The position numbers were made by a program, and so were the translations under genes. A stretch of 64,000 nt of DNA, taken from assembly GCA_964578835.1 (NCBI GenBank), contig CAZOEL010000021.1:1-64000 (forward strand), given 5' to 3'. The notes beneath the pieces are model-generated. The model was not told where the DNA came from. It saw nothing but the letters and a program-made list of their open reading frames with translations, and did not search any database. Shown one piece after another: positions 34,168-42,364 of this stretch. The DNA is from CAZOEL01 sp964578835 (GTDB taxonomy: Bacteria; Desulfobacterota; Syntrophobacteria; Syntrophobacterales; Syntrophobacteraceae). Positions within the stretch are counted from its first letter, which is position 1. Each line of letters begins with the position of its first letter.

Positions 34168-34765
34168 GGCAAATCCCCCGGTTCTTCCTATAGAAAATCA
34201 AGCGCTTCTTTCCCACACTCGATTGGGCGCTGATTGTCAGGTCGAAGATGAGACCAAAGCGCCTCTCTTCTTTCAATCAGGAGCGCGGTTGACCATATCC
34301 CATGCAAAGGCAAGGCCAGAAGTCATCCCATAGAATAGTGCAGCCAGCGCCAATACCCGCTCAAGCGAAATGCGAGACAAACCGATTCACAACGTATCGG
34401 GTGGCTCCACGGGAGTCAAGGGCAAAGCTGTTTATCAATTTCAGTTGTGGATTAATGGCGTTGGAGCAGCGCAGAAGAAAGGGGTGGATGCTGTCGGTGG
34501 GGCGTCATTTTACTTTGTGTGTTGAGCTCGCATCCAATCGACAGCCGCTCGGAAATCATTTTTCTTGCGAACTGCCATGCCCACATCGGGGCAGTGGAAG
34601 GGATTCGATGGCGCAATCCAATCTTCAGACAAAAAAACTTCGGGAAGAAGGGAAGAGAGGAAAGAAGTCCTCATTTCATCTCTCCCCAGCTCCTAAGCCG
34701 AAATGACAAGAGCAGTCAGAAGGAAAGCCTTTTTCGCCTTTCTCCGTCCATATCCCGTAGCGCGC
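34168..34765. other. Intergenic gap without a supported gene
   Basis: About 600 bases between the phasin-like gene stop and the start of the PhaC-like gene, both on the minus strand. I see no convincing gene, repeat or terminator. The frames in it lack ribosome sites. Confidence 0.45.
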
Positions 34766-35044
34766 TCATACCTGCCCGGAGGTCCCCGCTCCCTGGAACC
34801 ATTTTTCCATTCTGTTATACCCATCATCAACGACCTGCTTGAATTGCTCGATGCCCTTCTTGTTGCCCTTCACCCAGTCCAGGATAGCCTTCCTCCCTTC
34901 CTCCGGAAGCCACGCCGCCTGATCTATCCATGTCATGGACACACGCTCGGCTTGATCCCAATAGAGGATCATATTTCCCAGCATGTTGTCGAAGGTGGCT
35001 TTCTGAAAATCCATGAGCTGTTTTGCTACTCTTGCCTGATCCAT
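34766..35044 (-). CDS. Short phasin-like granule-associated protein
   Basis: A 92-residue all-helical amphipathic protein: ARVAKQLMDFQKATFDNMLGNMILYWDQAERVSMTWIDQA, then PEEGRKAILDWVKGNKKGIEQFKQVVDDGYNRMEKWF. Composition and heptad pattern match phasins, small proteins that coat PHA granules and limit their size. GGAGAGGAT precedes the ATG. It lies upstream of the PhaC-like gene on the same strand. The family is weakly conserved, so the call rests on pattern and context. Confidence 0.7.
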   Translation of the reverse strand: MDQARVAKQLMDFQKATFDNMLGNMILYWDQAERVSMTWIDQAAWLPEEGRKAILDWVKGNKKGIEQFKQVVDDGYNRMEKWFQGAGTSGQV

Positions 35045-35539
35045 CTGATCCTCTCCTTGTTTTAGCAGGTCAAATTAAACAGCTAAAGCCTTTCATCTAC
35101 ACTGCAGCCCTCCTACGAACAAGCTACGATTCCTCCACAGACCGCATCCTCTCAACATGGAATGACAGCGGGACAGAAGTTGATTCAGCACGAAGATCTT
35201 GGTATTGAAATTAATAATGATTTACGTCTTGATTCAATGGGGTGAGAACAGTATTTGAAAGTAGGAATCATGTAATTTGCAGGCCTTATTTTTAGTACAG
35301 AGTATACGTCGTTCAAGGTAGAAGAATTGCTTGCTTTTCTTTCGACAGATTTGACCAAAAATTCTTTTCCGTTGACCAAGAGGCTTCAACGAAAAAGACG
35401 GGATTGGAGCGGGAAGGAGATCCAATGCTTCATTTCGACATGCATCTCCTTCCAGCACTCGTCTCGGGTCCTATACGATCGACCTTGAATCGGACATAAG
35501 GCAGCATTCCGATCTCTTTTCTCTTCTGCCGCCCCCCAA
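35045..35539. other. Intergenic gap without a supported gene
   Basis: About 495 A/T-richer bases between the glycine-zipper lipoprotein gene and the phasin gene, both on the minus strand. No gene, repeat or clear terminator seen. Confidence 0.45.
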
Positions 35540-35929
35540 TTAGAAGCCATCATCTCGGTAATAACGCTCCCCATGGTAGCCACGTTCGTAGTAGCCCGGG
35601 TCCCTGTCTTCAAAGCGCCTTTCCCGTTGATGGTAATAAGGGTCCCTATGGTCGTAGTATCTTTCTCTCTCATAGTAGCCAGGGTCCGCATCATATTGAC
35701 GCCTTCGCTCGGCCTGATCGACGATAGCTCCGCCGACCGCGCCTGCAGCGCCTCCAATTGCCGCTCCTACTCCAGCATCGCCTCCAGTAGCGGCCCCTAT
35801 GGCTGCGCCCGTTCCGGCCCCTATCGCCCCACCACTCAATATGCGCTGCTCTGTCGGAGTCATCCCGGCGCATCCAACCAGCATCAACGCCGCAACTAGA
35901 AGTAATGAAAAACAAACAACTTTGTGCAT
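35540..35929 (-). CDS. Glycine-zipper lipoprotein with Tyr/Arg/Asp-rich tail
   Basis: A 129-residue lipoprotein from ATG 35929 with GGAGAAGAG upstream. The signal peptide ends in LVGC (Cys20). A glycine-zipper segment (GGAIGAGTGAAIGAATGGDAG, then VGAAIGGAAGAVGGAIV, about 33-75) resembles the YMGG/OmpA-type membrane-inserting zipper. The C-terminal 50 residues are a low-complexity run built from DPGYYERERYYD-like units, rich in Tyr, Arg and Asp and repeated about three times. Outer-membrane anchoring is likely; the tail has no known function. Confidence 0.8.
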   Translation of the reverse strand: MHKVVCFSLLLVAALMLVGCAGMTPTEQRILSGGAIGAGTGAAIGAATGGDAGVGAAIGGAAGAVGGAIVDQAERRRQYDADPGYYERERYYDHRDPYYHQRERRFEDRDPGYYERGYHGERYYRDDGF

Positions 35930-36383
35930 ATCTCTTCTCCATATTAACAATCGAGTATCCCCAAAGACCTCGGAGGAACGTCGATAACCAGGTTTCATTT
36001 TCGAGCTGACAACTATTAGATAATCACTTATGGAGAAACGGAAAAGCCGGGCAGCATCGTGATATCTTCTTATCACATTGTGGCAAGGCTCTATAGATCC
36101 TTCTTCGGAGCTCCGACTTCATTTCCTGCGGACACTTACTTTCGCGGCGCGCTCTTAATAACCGAGAGAAGAGACGAACGCGAGTTGAAGAATAGGCGCG
36201 CACTTTGCATCACAAAAAGCGAGCGTCATTCCAGAGGACAAGAGCTTCATGCGTGCGAGATAGCGCTTTTCCTTCACATTCTTCCACTCTGTGACGATCT
36301 TGTTTGTGGTCGGTTTTTTTGGATAAACCCACAGGAATGGCCTTCGCGGAACGGCGCTTAGACCGGTCTACTTTGTCAACTTC
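35930..36383. other. Divergent intergenic region
   Basis: About 450 bases between the minus-strand lipoprotein and the plus-strand GspE-type gene. It should hold both control regions; no good -35/-10 pair or hairpin stands out. Confidence 0.4.
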
Positions 36384-38204
36384 ATGCTACTCCTCAAAAA
36401 ATGGACAATTAAATTGGCTGACGCAACGCTTCAGAATCAACATAACCGTAAACTCGATCTTCGCGGAATTGTCGACGCTCTCCTCGCTGACCACCTTATA
36501 ACCGAGCAGGACGCCAATAAGTTGAAAAGTCAGAATCGCAACAGGGACAATTCCGACATACATCCTTTGACGCAAATAGCAGAGAGAAACCTCTCCCAGG
36601 CATCCCCTCCTCACGAACCTCTGACGCTCGAGCTTCTGACACAATGGTTGTCTAGAAAAGCCAAGCTCGACTATTTACGAATCGATCCGCTCAAGGTGGA
36701 TGTAGCCGGCATCACGGGGTTGGTCTCTTACGCCTATGCGGCGCGCTTCAAAATTCTTCCGGTTGAAGTATCCGAGGATCAGGTGGTTATAGCCACTGCT
36801 GAGCCGTTTGTGGTCGAATGGGTTGAGGAATTGACGCGCATGTTGAAGCGCAAGATCAACCGCGTCGTATCGAATCCCCTCGATATCGGCCGCTACCTCG
36901 TTGAATTTTATGCTCTGACGGAATCGGTGAAGCGTGCGGCCATGAAAAGCAGTATGGGCCGAATCGGAAGCGCGATCAATCTCGAGCAATTGGTCGAGCT
37001 CAGCCGAACCGGCAAACTTGACGCCAATGACCGTTACGTGGTCAATATTGTTGACTGGCTTCTACAGTATGCGTTCGATCAGAGAGCGAGCGATATTCAC
37101 TTGGAGCCCCGTCGCGATAACAGCGATGTGAGGTTCCGCATAGACGGGGTTTTGCATCCCGTATACCAACTGCCCACGGTTGTGATGGGCGCAGTCATCA
37201 GCCGATTGAAAGTATTGGGCCGCATGGATCTGGCAGAAAAACGGCGTCCTCAGGATGGACGAGTTAGGACCAAAAGGCCTGGCGGGGGCGAAGTTGAACT
37301 GCGCCTCTCCACCATGCCGACAGTATTTGGGGAAAAACTGGTGATGCGTATTTTCGATCCCGAAGTGACCATACGGAGCTTCGAGGAGTTGGGGCTGAAC
37401 ACCCATGAGCTCAGCCGCTGGAAGGCTATGGTGAGTAAGCCTTATGGCATAATTCTCGTAACCGGTCCGACCGGATCCGGCAAGACCACCACCCTTTATT
37501 CAACACTAAAGCAACTAGCGAAGCCGGAAGTCAATGTCTGTACTGTGGAAGAGCCCATCGAAATGGTAGAGCCGCGCTTCAACCAGATGCAAGTGCAGCC
37601 GGCGATAGGGCTTGATTTTGCAGGCGGGCTCCGTAATCTACTTCGTCAAGACCCCGATATCATTATGGTCGGTGAAATCAGAGACCTCGAGACAGCGGAC
37701 ATGGCCATCCAGGCTGCGCTAACCGGCCACCTCGTCTTCTCCACCCTTCACACCAACGATGCAACATCCGCCATAGTCAGGCTTTTGGACATTGGAGTCC
37801 CACATTACCTCATAAAATCGACGTTGCTTGGCGTTGTGGCCCAACGTCTGGTTCGGACGCTCTGCAGACATTGCAGAAGACCCGGCGATATCGACGAGGA
37901 TCTTTGGAAGTCTTTGGTTAATCCATGGAAAGTCGCCATGCCAAGTCCAGCCTTCCTGCCTGCGGGATGCCTCGAATGTCGGGAGACCGGATACCTCGGT
38001 CGGATTGGGATTTATGAGATACTCACCATCAGTCCTTCCTTGAGGCAGCGAATACGGGAAAACATGGATATTACGGGATTTCGCGAACAGGCGATGCGAG
38101 AGGGCATGTACCCGCTGCACATCAGTGGGGCGCAGAAGATCTGCGCTGGACTGACTACTCTCGATGAAGTCTTCCGAGTGGCTGGAAGCTCGGACGGTAT
38201 TTAA
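36384..38204 (+). CDS. GspE/PilB-type secretion ATPase
   Basis: A 606-residue type II secretion/type IV pilus assembly ATPase. The N-terminal GspE/XpsE domain lies at about 20-170. The ATPase domain has ASDIHLEPRRDNSDVRFRIDGVL, Walker A GPTGSGKTTTLY near residue 362, the Asp box EEPIEMVEPRFNQMQV, Walker B DPDIIMVGEIRD near 428 and LTGHLVFSTLHTND. A four-Cys zinc motif (CRHC ... CLEC) near 495-533 is typical of GspE/PilB. No other secretion or pilus gene is nearby, so it is an orphan whose partners lie elsewhere. No clear ribosome site at the ATG; the start is uncertain. Confidence 0.88.
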   Translation: MLLLKKWTIKLADATLQNQHNRKLDLRGIVDALLADHLITEQDANKLKSQNRNRDNSDIHPLTQIAERNLSQASPPHEPLTLELLTQWLSRKAKLDYLRIDPLKVDVAGITGLVSYAYAARFKILPVEVSEDQVVIATAEPFVVEWVEELTRMLKRKINRVVSNPLDIGRYLVEFYALTESVKRAAMKSSMGRIGSAINLEQLVELSRTGKLDANDRYVVNIVDWLLQYAFDQRASDIHLEPRRDNSDVRFRIDGVLHPVYQLPTVVMGAVISRLKVLGRMDLAEKRRPQDGRVRTKRPGGGEVELRLSTMPTVFGEKLVMRIFDPEVTIRSFEELGLNTHELSRWKAMVSKPYGIILVTGPTGSGKTTTLYSTLKQLAKPEVNVCTVEEPIEMVEPRFNQMQVQPAIGLDFAGGLRNLLRQDPDIIMVGEIRDLETADMAIQAALTGHLVFSTLHTNDATSAIVRLLDIGVPHYLIKSTLLGVVAQRLVRTLCRHCRRPGDIDEDLWKSLVNPWKVAMPSPAFLPAGCLECRETGYLGRIGIYEILTISPSLRQRIRENMDITGFREQAMREGMYPLHISGAQKICAGLTTLDEVFRVAGSSDGI

Positions 38205-38297
38205 CGACTCAACCGGAGCCGAGTGATTCAACCAGCGGATTTTTTCTTCCGCCTGAACGCTCTTGTTTCCGTTTCAGCAAAGGCTACTGAGAGATCA

Positions 38298-39473
38298 ATG
38301 AGCACTTTTCTCATATCCGCAGAAGACGCGAAGCGGAAGATCGATTCCCGTCAAGCCAGAGCCCGATTCAGCGTGCCCCAAGTTGACACAGTGCGTGTTC
38401 TCGCAATGGCCGGCATTTTTATGCATCATCTCTGGGGCGCCGACGGTGGCGGCGGCGCAATTCAAAATACGATCGGGCTGATCTGTTATCTTGGGCAATT
38501 CGGAGTTATTCTTTTCAATATCATCACCGGCTTTGTTCTTGCCCTGCCCTACCTTGGATACGAGCAGCGGTCCGTCCCTCAATATCTGCAATTCATAAAA
38601 AGGCGATTCTTACGCATCGTTCCGGTTTACTATCTTGCGCTGTTTCTCTTTACGGGGCTCAACCTTCTCATCTTCACACCGTCAGAATACGCCTCGACTT
38701 TTTGGCGCCTCACCGGCAATATTCTCTTCCTTCAAGCCCTTGATCCCTCGTCGCTCTCGACCAACATGGCCGCCTACTGGTACCTCACTCTGCTGACCGA
38801 ATTCTATCTTCTTTTTCCTCTTCTGCTACGCTTTTTTCAAAGCTTCAAACCCGGTCCGGCTTGTATTTTTCTTTGTCTCTCATGTTGGGGTGGATTGGCG
38901 ATGATTGATGTTCTATCGCAAAGCTCACGCTTTTTTTCGGCCTTGGCGGGATCAATGATCTATTTCAACCTTCCAGCACGTCTCCCGGAATTCGCTATAG
39001 GAATGTGGCTTGCCCAAGCATGGAAGCCCGGAGCTCTTCGTTCTCGAGGCCTCCCGATCGATACATCATTTCTTCGATTTGCTTTCGCACTACTTCTCTT
39101 TGTCGTACTCTGCGCCCCGTGGATACCAAAGGCGCCGCAATCGATAGGCTTTATTTTCGAGGTATCAGGCTCTTTTATATTGTTTATAGCTCTTTTCCTC
39201 ACACCGGCCGCCGCCCGGTTCGGGACTTCAGCCATGGTAAGGAGCGTCTCTGCAGCCTCCTACGGCATCTACCTCACGCACCAGCCTCTTTTCAGCTATT
39301 CAAACTTCTTTCTCGGAGGAAACATAAGCTCCCCATCCGCTTTCGGCCTTGCGGCGATCATCCTGGGGCCCATAGCATATCTGCTGGCGCGAGGCCTTGA
39401 AATCCTCTCCACCACCTTAATCCGCAGATTTTCCTCTCCTCGCGCTCAAACTCAAAATCAAAAGGCGGCATGA
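38298..39473 (+). CDS. Membrane acyltransferase (acyltransferase 3 family)
   Basis: A 391-residue integral membrane protein with about ten helices. The family start is VDTVRVLAMAGIFMHHLWG (the catalytic-type His in the first helix), followed by FGVILFNIITGFVLALPYL and RRFLRIVPVYYLAL (the R-x-x-R-I-x-P segment). Members O-acylate sugars of lipopolysaccharide, capsule or exopolysaccharide. I start at ATG 38298; an in-frame GTG at 38223 is possible. It follows the secretion ATPase gene on the same strand with 93 bases between. Substrate unknown. Confidence 0.85.
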   Translation: MSTFLISAEDAKRKIDSRQARARFSVPQVDTVRVLAMAGIFMHHLWGADGGGGAIQNTIGLICYLGQFGVILFNIITGFVLALPYLGYEQRSVPQYLQFIKRRFLRIVPVYYLALFLFTGLNLLIFTPSEYASTFWRLTGNILFLQALDPSSLSTNMAAYWYLTLLTEFYLLFPLLLRFFQSFKPGPACIFLCLSCWGGLAMIDVLSQSSRFFSALAGSMIYFNLPARLPEFAIGMWLAQAWKPGALRSRGLPIDTSFLRFAFALLLFVVLCAPWIPKAPQSIGFIFEVSGSFILFIALFLTPAAARFGTSAMVRSVSAASYGIYLTHQPLFSYSNFFLGGNISSPSAFGLAAIILGPIAYLLARGLEILSTTLIRRFSSPRAQTQNQKAA

Positions 39474-39579
39474 ATCGAACTGTCGCTACCCGCGATATCT
39501 TCACCGGCAAAGAGAGGGATTCTAATATTTTGAATGATTGGCGACCTTGCAGCAAGTAATGAGAATGAAGCAAAAAAAA

Positions 39580-39671
39580 TGTTGGCGCGCATAAGGGTTG
39601 GGATACGCCGCCCGATCGTGCTTCGATACCTCGGGGCGAACGGGATGCCCCAACCCTTATGCGCGCCAACA
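39580..39671. repeat. Complete dispersed inverted-repeat element
   Basis: Left arm 39580-39602 and right arm 39649-39671 are perfect 23-base reverse complements (TGTTGGCGCGCATAAGGGTT plus GGG). The 46-base centre includes GGGGCGAACGGGATG, which is also in the copy at 1-77. Flanking A tracts lie on both sides. No ORF of its own. It sits between convergent genes (acyltransferase and GAF protein). Size and symmetry suggest a small non-autonomous mobile repeat or REP/BIME-like unit. Confidence 0.8.
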
Positions 39672-39707
39672 AAAAAATCGGCTGAGGAGTATACCTTCCT
39701 CAGCCGA
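39671..39707 (-). terminator. Rho-independent terminator for the GAF-protein gene
   Basis: TCGGCTGAGGA (39678-39688) and TCCTCAGCCGA (39697-39707) form an 11-bp stem with an 8-base loop. On the minus strand a T7 tract (39677-39671) follows directly. It is about 50 bases past the GAF gene stop. A short CTTTT on the other side might serve the acyltransferase gene as well. Confidence 0.85.
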
Positions 39708-39756
39708 CACATCTTTTGACGATTTGAATTCCGCTGTAACGAATGCAGCGAGACAA

Positions 39757-40569
39757 TCACGAAGGCTTATACGCGCAATACTCCAGCCAACTGCTGACTT
39801 CTTCCCGGAGAGATTTATACTTTTCCTCTCCTTCGGTGTATCGAAGAGCATTCTGTATTGCGATTCCACATTGTTCGGCAACGGCGAGGCCGTAGCTGAT
39901 TTCCGCATCGTGGAATTTTCTTTTCTCGGTAGTGAAGATCCTAAGCCCTCCGATCACATTGTCGCGGATCTTTACGGGCAAGAAGAGCATCGACCCGATT
40001 CCTTCATGAGCTGCAGCAAGAGGATATTGGACTCTCGGGTCGGTTTGGGCGTCATAGATTTGAAAAGGAGCTCCAGAGGAAGCCCCGGCAACGCTTTCCT
40101 CCTTATCAAGAGGCCCCTTTTGAACATATTGCTCGCTCAACCCGAAATCGGCGACGCGTTCGAGCTTCTTGCCGCTCTTGTCCAAAAGCTGCAGACTGCA
40201 GCCTTTAGCCCCAAAAATGGCCGTGACTTCCTTCACGATGTTTTTCAGTATTTCCTGGTAATCCAGGGTAGAAGTAACGGCATGACTGATTTTCATGAAG
40301 CCGAGCAAATAAGGGTTATTAAGGGAATTCAGGGCCGCAGATCCCTCTTCGGCGGATTCCTTCTTCAAACGCCTGGAACATTCGATCGATAGCGCCGTGA
40401 ACGGGCATGCAACGATCTCTGACGTCGGAGCGCCGGTCCCTTGAGCTTCTATCCTCGATGCAATCTTAGCCACCACGGCGTCGACAATTTGAGGATCGTC
40501 CAAAAGGTCCAAAAATCCATTGAAAACCGCGGCAAGCGCCGTATTTATCTTCTCGTTCTTATCTTCCAT
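39757..40569 (-). CDS. GAF-domain sensory protein
   Basis: A 270-residue cytoplasmic protein from ATG 40569 (AAGGAGC upstream). A short helical N-terminal region (about 1-75) is followed by a GAF domain at about 90-245: SHAVTSTLDYQEILKNIVKEVTAIFGAKGCSLQLLDKSG, VADFGLSEQYVQKGPL, GIGSMLFLPVKIRDNVIGGLRIFTTEKRKF and AVAEQCGIAIQNA. There is no output domain, so it probably acts through another protein. Ligand unknown. It may be next to the nuo operon only by chance. Confidence 0.8.
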   Translation of the reverse strand: MEDKNEKINTALAAVFNGFLDLLDDPQIVDAVVAKIASRIEAQGTGAPTSEIVACPFTALSIECSRRLKKESAEEGSAALNSLNNPYLLGFMKISHAVTSTLDYQEILKNIVKEVTAIFGAKGCSLQLLDKSGKKLERVADFGLSEQYVQKGPLDKEESVAGASSGAPFQIYDAQTDPRVQYPLAAAHEGIGSMLFLPVKIRDNVIGGLRIFTTEKRKFHDAEISYGLAVAEQCGIAIQNALRYTEGEEKYKSLREEVSSWLEYCAYKPS

Positions 40570-40706
40570 TATCCAGAGCTCCTTTCCAATAAGATATCCA
40601 GCACTATGAAGCAGCAGCACTTGAAAGCTCAGGCGCGGGCCGTTCAAGCAATAGGCAGCTATAGATTGCTCTACTCATCAGCCACAGACAACAATCCGAG
40701 CCAACA

Positions 40707-40725
40707 TCCCCGGTAAGACCGGGGA
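40707..40725. terminator. GC-rich hairpin downstream of nuoN
   Basis: TCCCCGGT (40707-40714), loop AAG, ACCGGGGA (40718-40725): perfect 8-bp stem about 100 bases past the nuoN stop. No T tract, so termination is only suggested. It is also 140 bases upstream of the GAF gene. Confidence 0.35.
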
Positions 40726-40827
40726 CGCGTCCAACTCGTCACGCTTGCGACAATCCAAAAGCAGGCTAATAGAATTTAAACATTCATTGCTATTGTCAAG
40801 TGGAGCCCCAGAATTAGCCAGCCTATA

Positions 40828-42291
40828 CTAAAGCAATCCGCCAACAGACCAATTCGCCCACTCCCTGATCGATGAGGGGAGAATCCCAATCTGCAGTGTT
40901 GCCCATACTGCAATGATGAGGGCAAGAGTACAAAATGCAGGGATTCTCAGGCTCGCTACAGGCTGCTTTTCTTCCGCAGGTTGAGAGTACATAGTAACTA
41001 CGAGACGGAGATAATAGTATGCAGCAACCACGCTGTTGAGGACGCCAATGATGGCGAGTCCAATTTGCCCCACTTCAATAACGGCTCCAAACATAAAGAA
41101 CTTGGCAACAAACCCAGCCGTGGGAGGAACGCCGGCTAGAGAGAAGAGAAATATGCTCATGACCGCGGCAAGGGCTGGGTAACGAAAACCCAGTCCACGA
41201 AAATCAGAGAAGTTCTCCCCTTCCCCAAACCGATCCTGCAGCACCACCATCACGCCGAAAGGACCGACGTTCATGAAGGTGTAGACCAGCAGATATATCA
41301 ACATGGCGGAAAGCCCGTTTTGCGAAAAAGCGACAAAGGCCATGAGTATATAGCCGGCATGAGCAATGCTCGAATAAGCCAGCATGCGCTTCACGTTATC
41401 TTGAACCAGGGCGAAGACATTGCCTGCGGTCATCGTCAAAACGCACAGCACCCACAGGACCGGCGCCCAGTAAGGCTGAATTGAAGGCGCGGCGATCCAG
41501 AAGAAGCGCCCCAAAGCGGCAAAGATTGCAGCCTTTACCCCAACGGACATGTAAGCCGTGATGGGAGTCGGAGCGCCTTGGTACACATCCGGAGTCCACA
41601 TATGGAAGGGCACTAGCGCCATTTTGAATCCGAAGCCCACAAGCATTAGAGCGATGCCAAAGAATAGAGGCGAGTCTTTGAGCCAGTCAGCCTTGGCCAA
41701 TTCCACCGCTATTGCGCTCAGAGAGAGAGTGCCCGTCGAACCGTAGACAAAAGTCATGCCATAGAGGAAAAAGCCGGAAGCGAAAGCTCCCAATAGAAAA
41801 TACTTGAGCGATGCCTCGTTGGATTGGGCTTCGGTCTTATAAATCCCAACCAGGATGTAGATTGATATCGAGAGGATTTCGAGGCCCAGAAAAACCATAA
41901 TGAGGTTGGCGGCCTGAGCCATCAACATCATTCCGAGGGTGCTGAAAAGAAGAAGGCTGTAGTACTCGCCAATGTTGGCATTGTGCTTTTCCAGCGTAGA
42001 TGCGGAAAGCAAAACGACAAGCACCGTGCCGGCCAACAAGACGATGTGGAAGAAAATCGTGAAATTATCGGCATAAAGCATCTGCCCGAAAAGCTCGCGT
42101 TGAGCCGGTAGCGGCAGCGCGAGAGACAACAGGGCAAACGCGCTCCCAGCCAGAGCCACATAGTCGAGCTTCCCTTTCCGGCCCGGTGGAGTGAAAGCGT
42201 CCATGAGCAGAATTATGATACCCGCCACGAATAGTATGAGAATCGGGAGTATCCCAGCTGCGCAATCGTAAAAACTGTCCATGCCTTTCAT
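40828..42291 (-). CDS. nuoN: NADH-quinone oxidoreductase subunit N
   Basis: A 487-residue, about 14-helix antiporter-like subunit of complex I, normal length. The proton-path signature ALVQDNVKRMLAYSSIAHAGYILMAF is clear, as are PFHMWTPDVYQGAPTPITAYMSVGVKAA and SLAGVPPTAGFVAKFFMF. It forms part of the membrane arm that moves protons as the peripheral arm oxidises NADH. Last gene of the nuo operon; 73 bases follow nuoM. Confidence 0.96.
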   Translation of the reverse strand: MKGMDSFYDCAAGILPILILFVAGIIILLMDAFTPPGRKGKLDYVALAGSAFALLSLALPLPAQRELFGQMLYADNFTIFFHIVLLAGTVLVVLLSASTLEKHNANIGEYYSLLLFSTLGMMLMAQAANLIMVFLGLEILSISIYILVGIYKTEAQSNEASLKYFLLGAFASGFFLYGMTFVYGSTGTLSLSAIAVELAKADWLKDSPLFFGIALMLVGFGFKMALVPFHMWTPDVYQGAPTPITAYMSVGVKAAIFAALGRFFWIAAPSIQPYWAPVLWVLCVLTMTAGNVFALVQDNVKRMLAYSSIAHAGYILMAFVAFSQNGLSAMLIYLLVYTFMNVGPFGVMVVLQDRFGEGENFSDFRGLGFRYPALAAVMSIFLFSLAGVPPTAGFVAKFFMFGAVIEVGQIGLAIIGVLNSVVAAYYYLRLVVTMYSQPAEEKQPVASLRIPAFCTLALIIAVWATLQIGILPSSIREWANWSVGGLL

Positions 42292-42364
42292 AAGGTATCT
42301 TTCGTTTAATTTGCTCTTATCATGTTATGTCGGTCGAACCGTTCGACAATCCACGAACAACGAA

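Noticed and set aside
34302..34706. 134-codon plus-strand frame in the gap near the phasin gene
   Set aside because: No ribosome site or family resemblance; Arg/Lys/Ser-rich composition typical of spurious frames.
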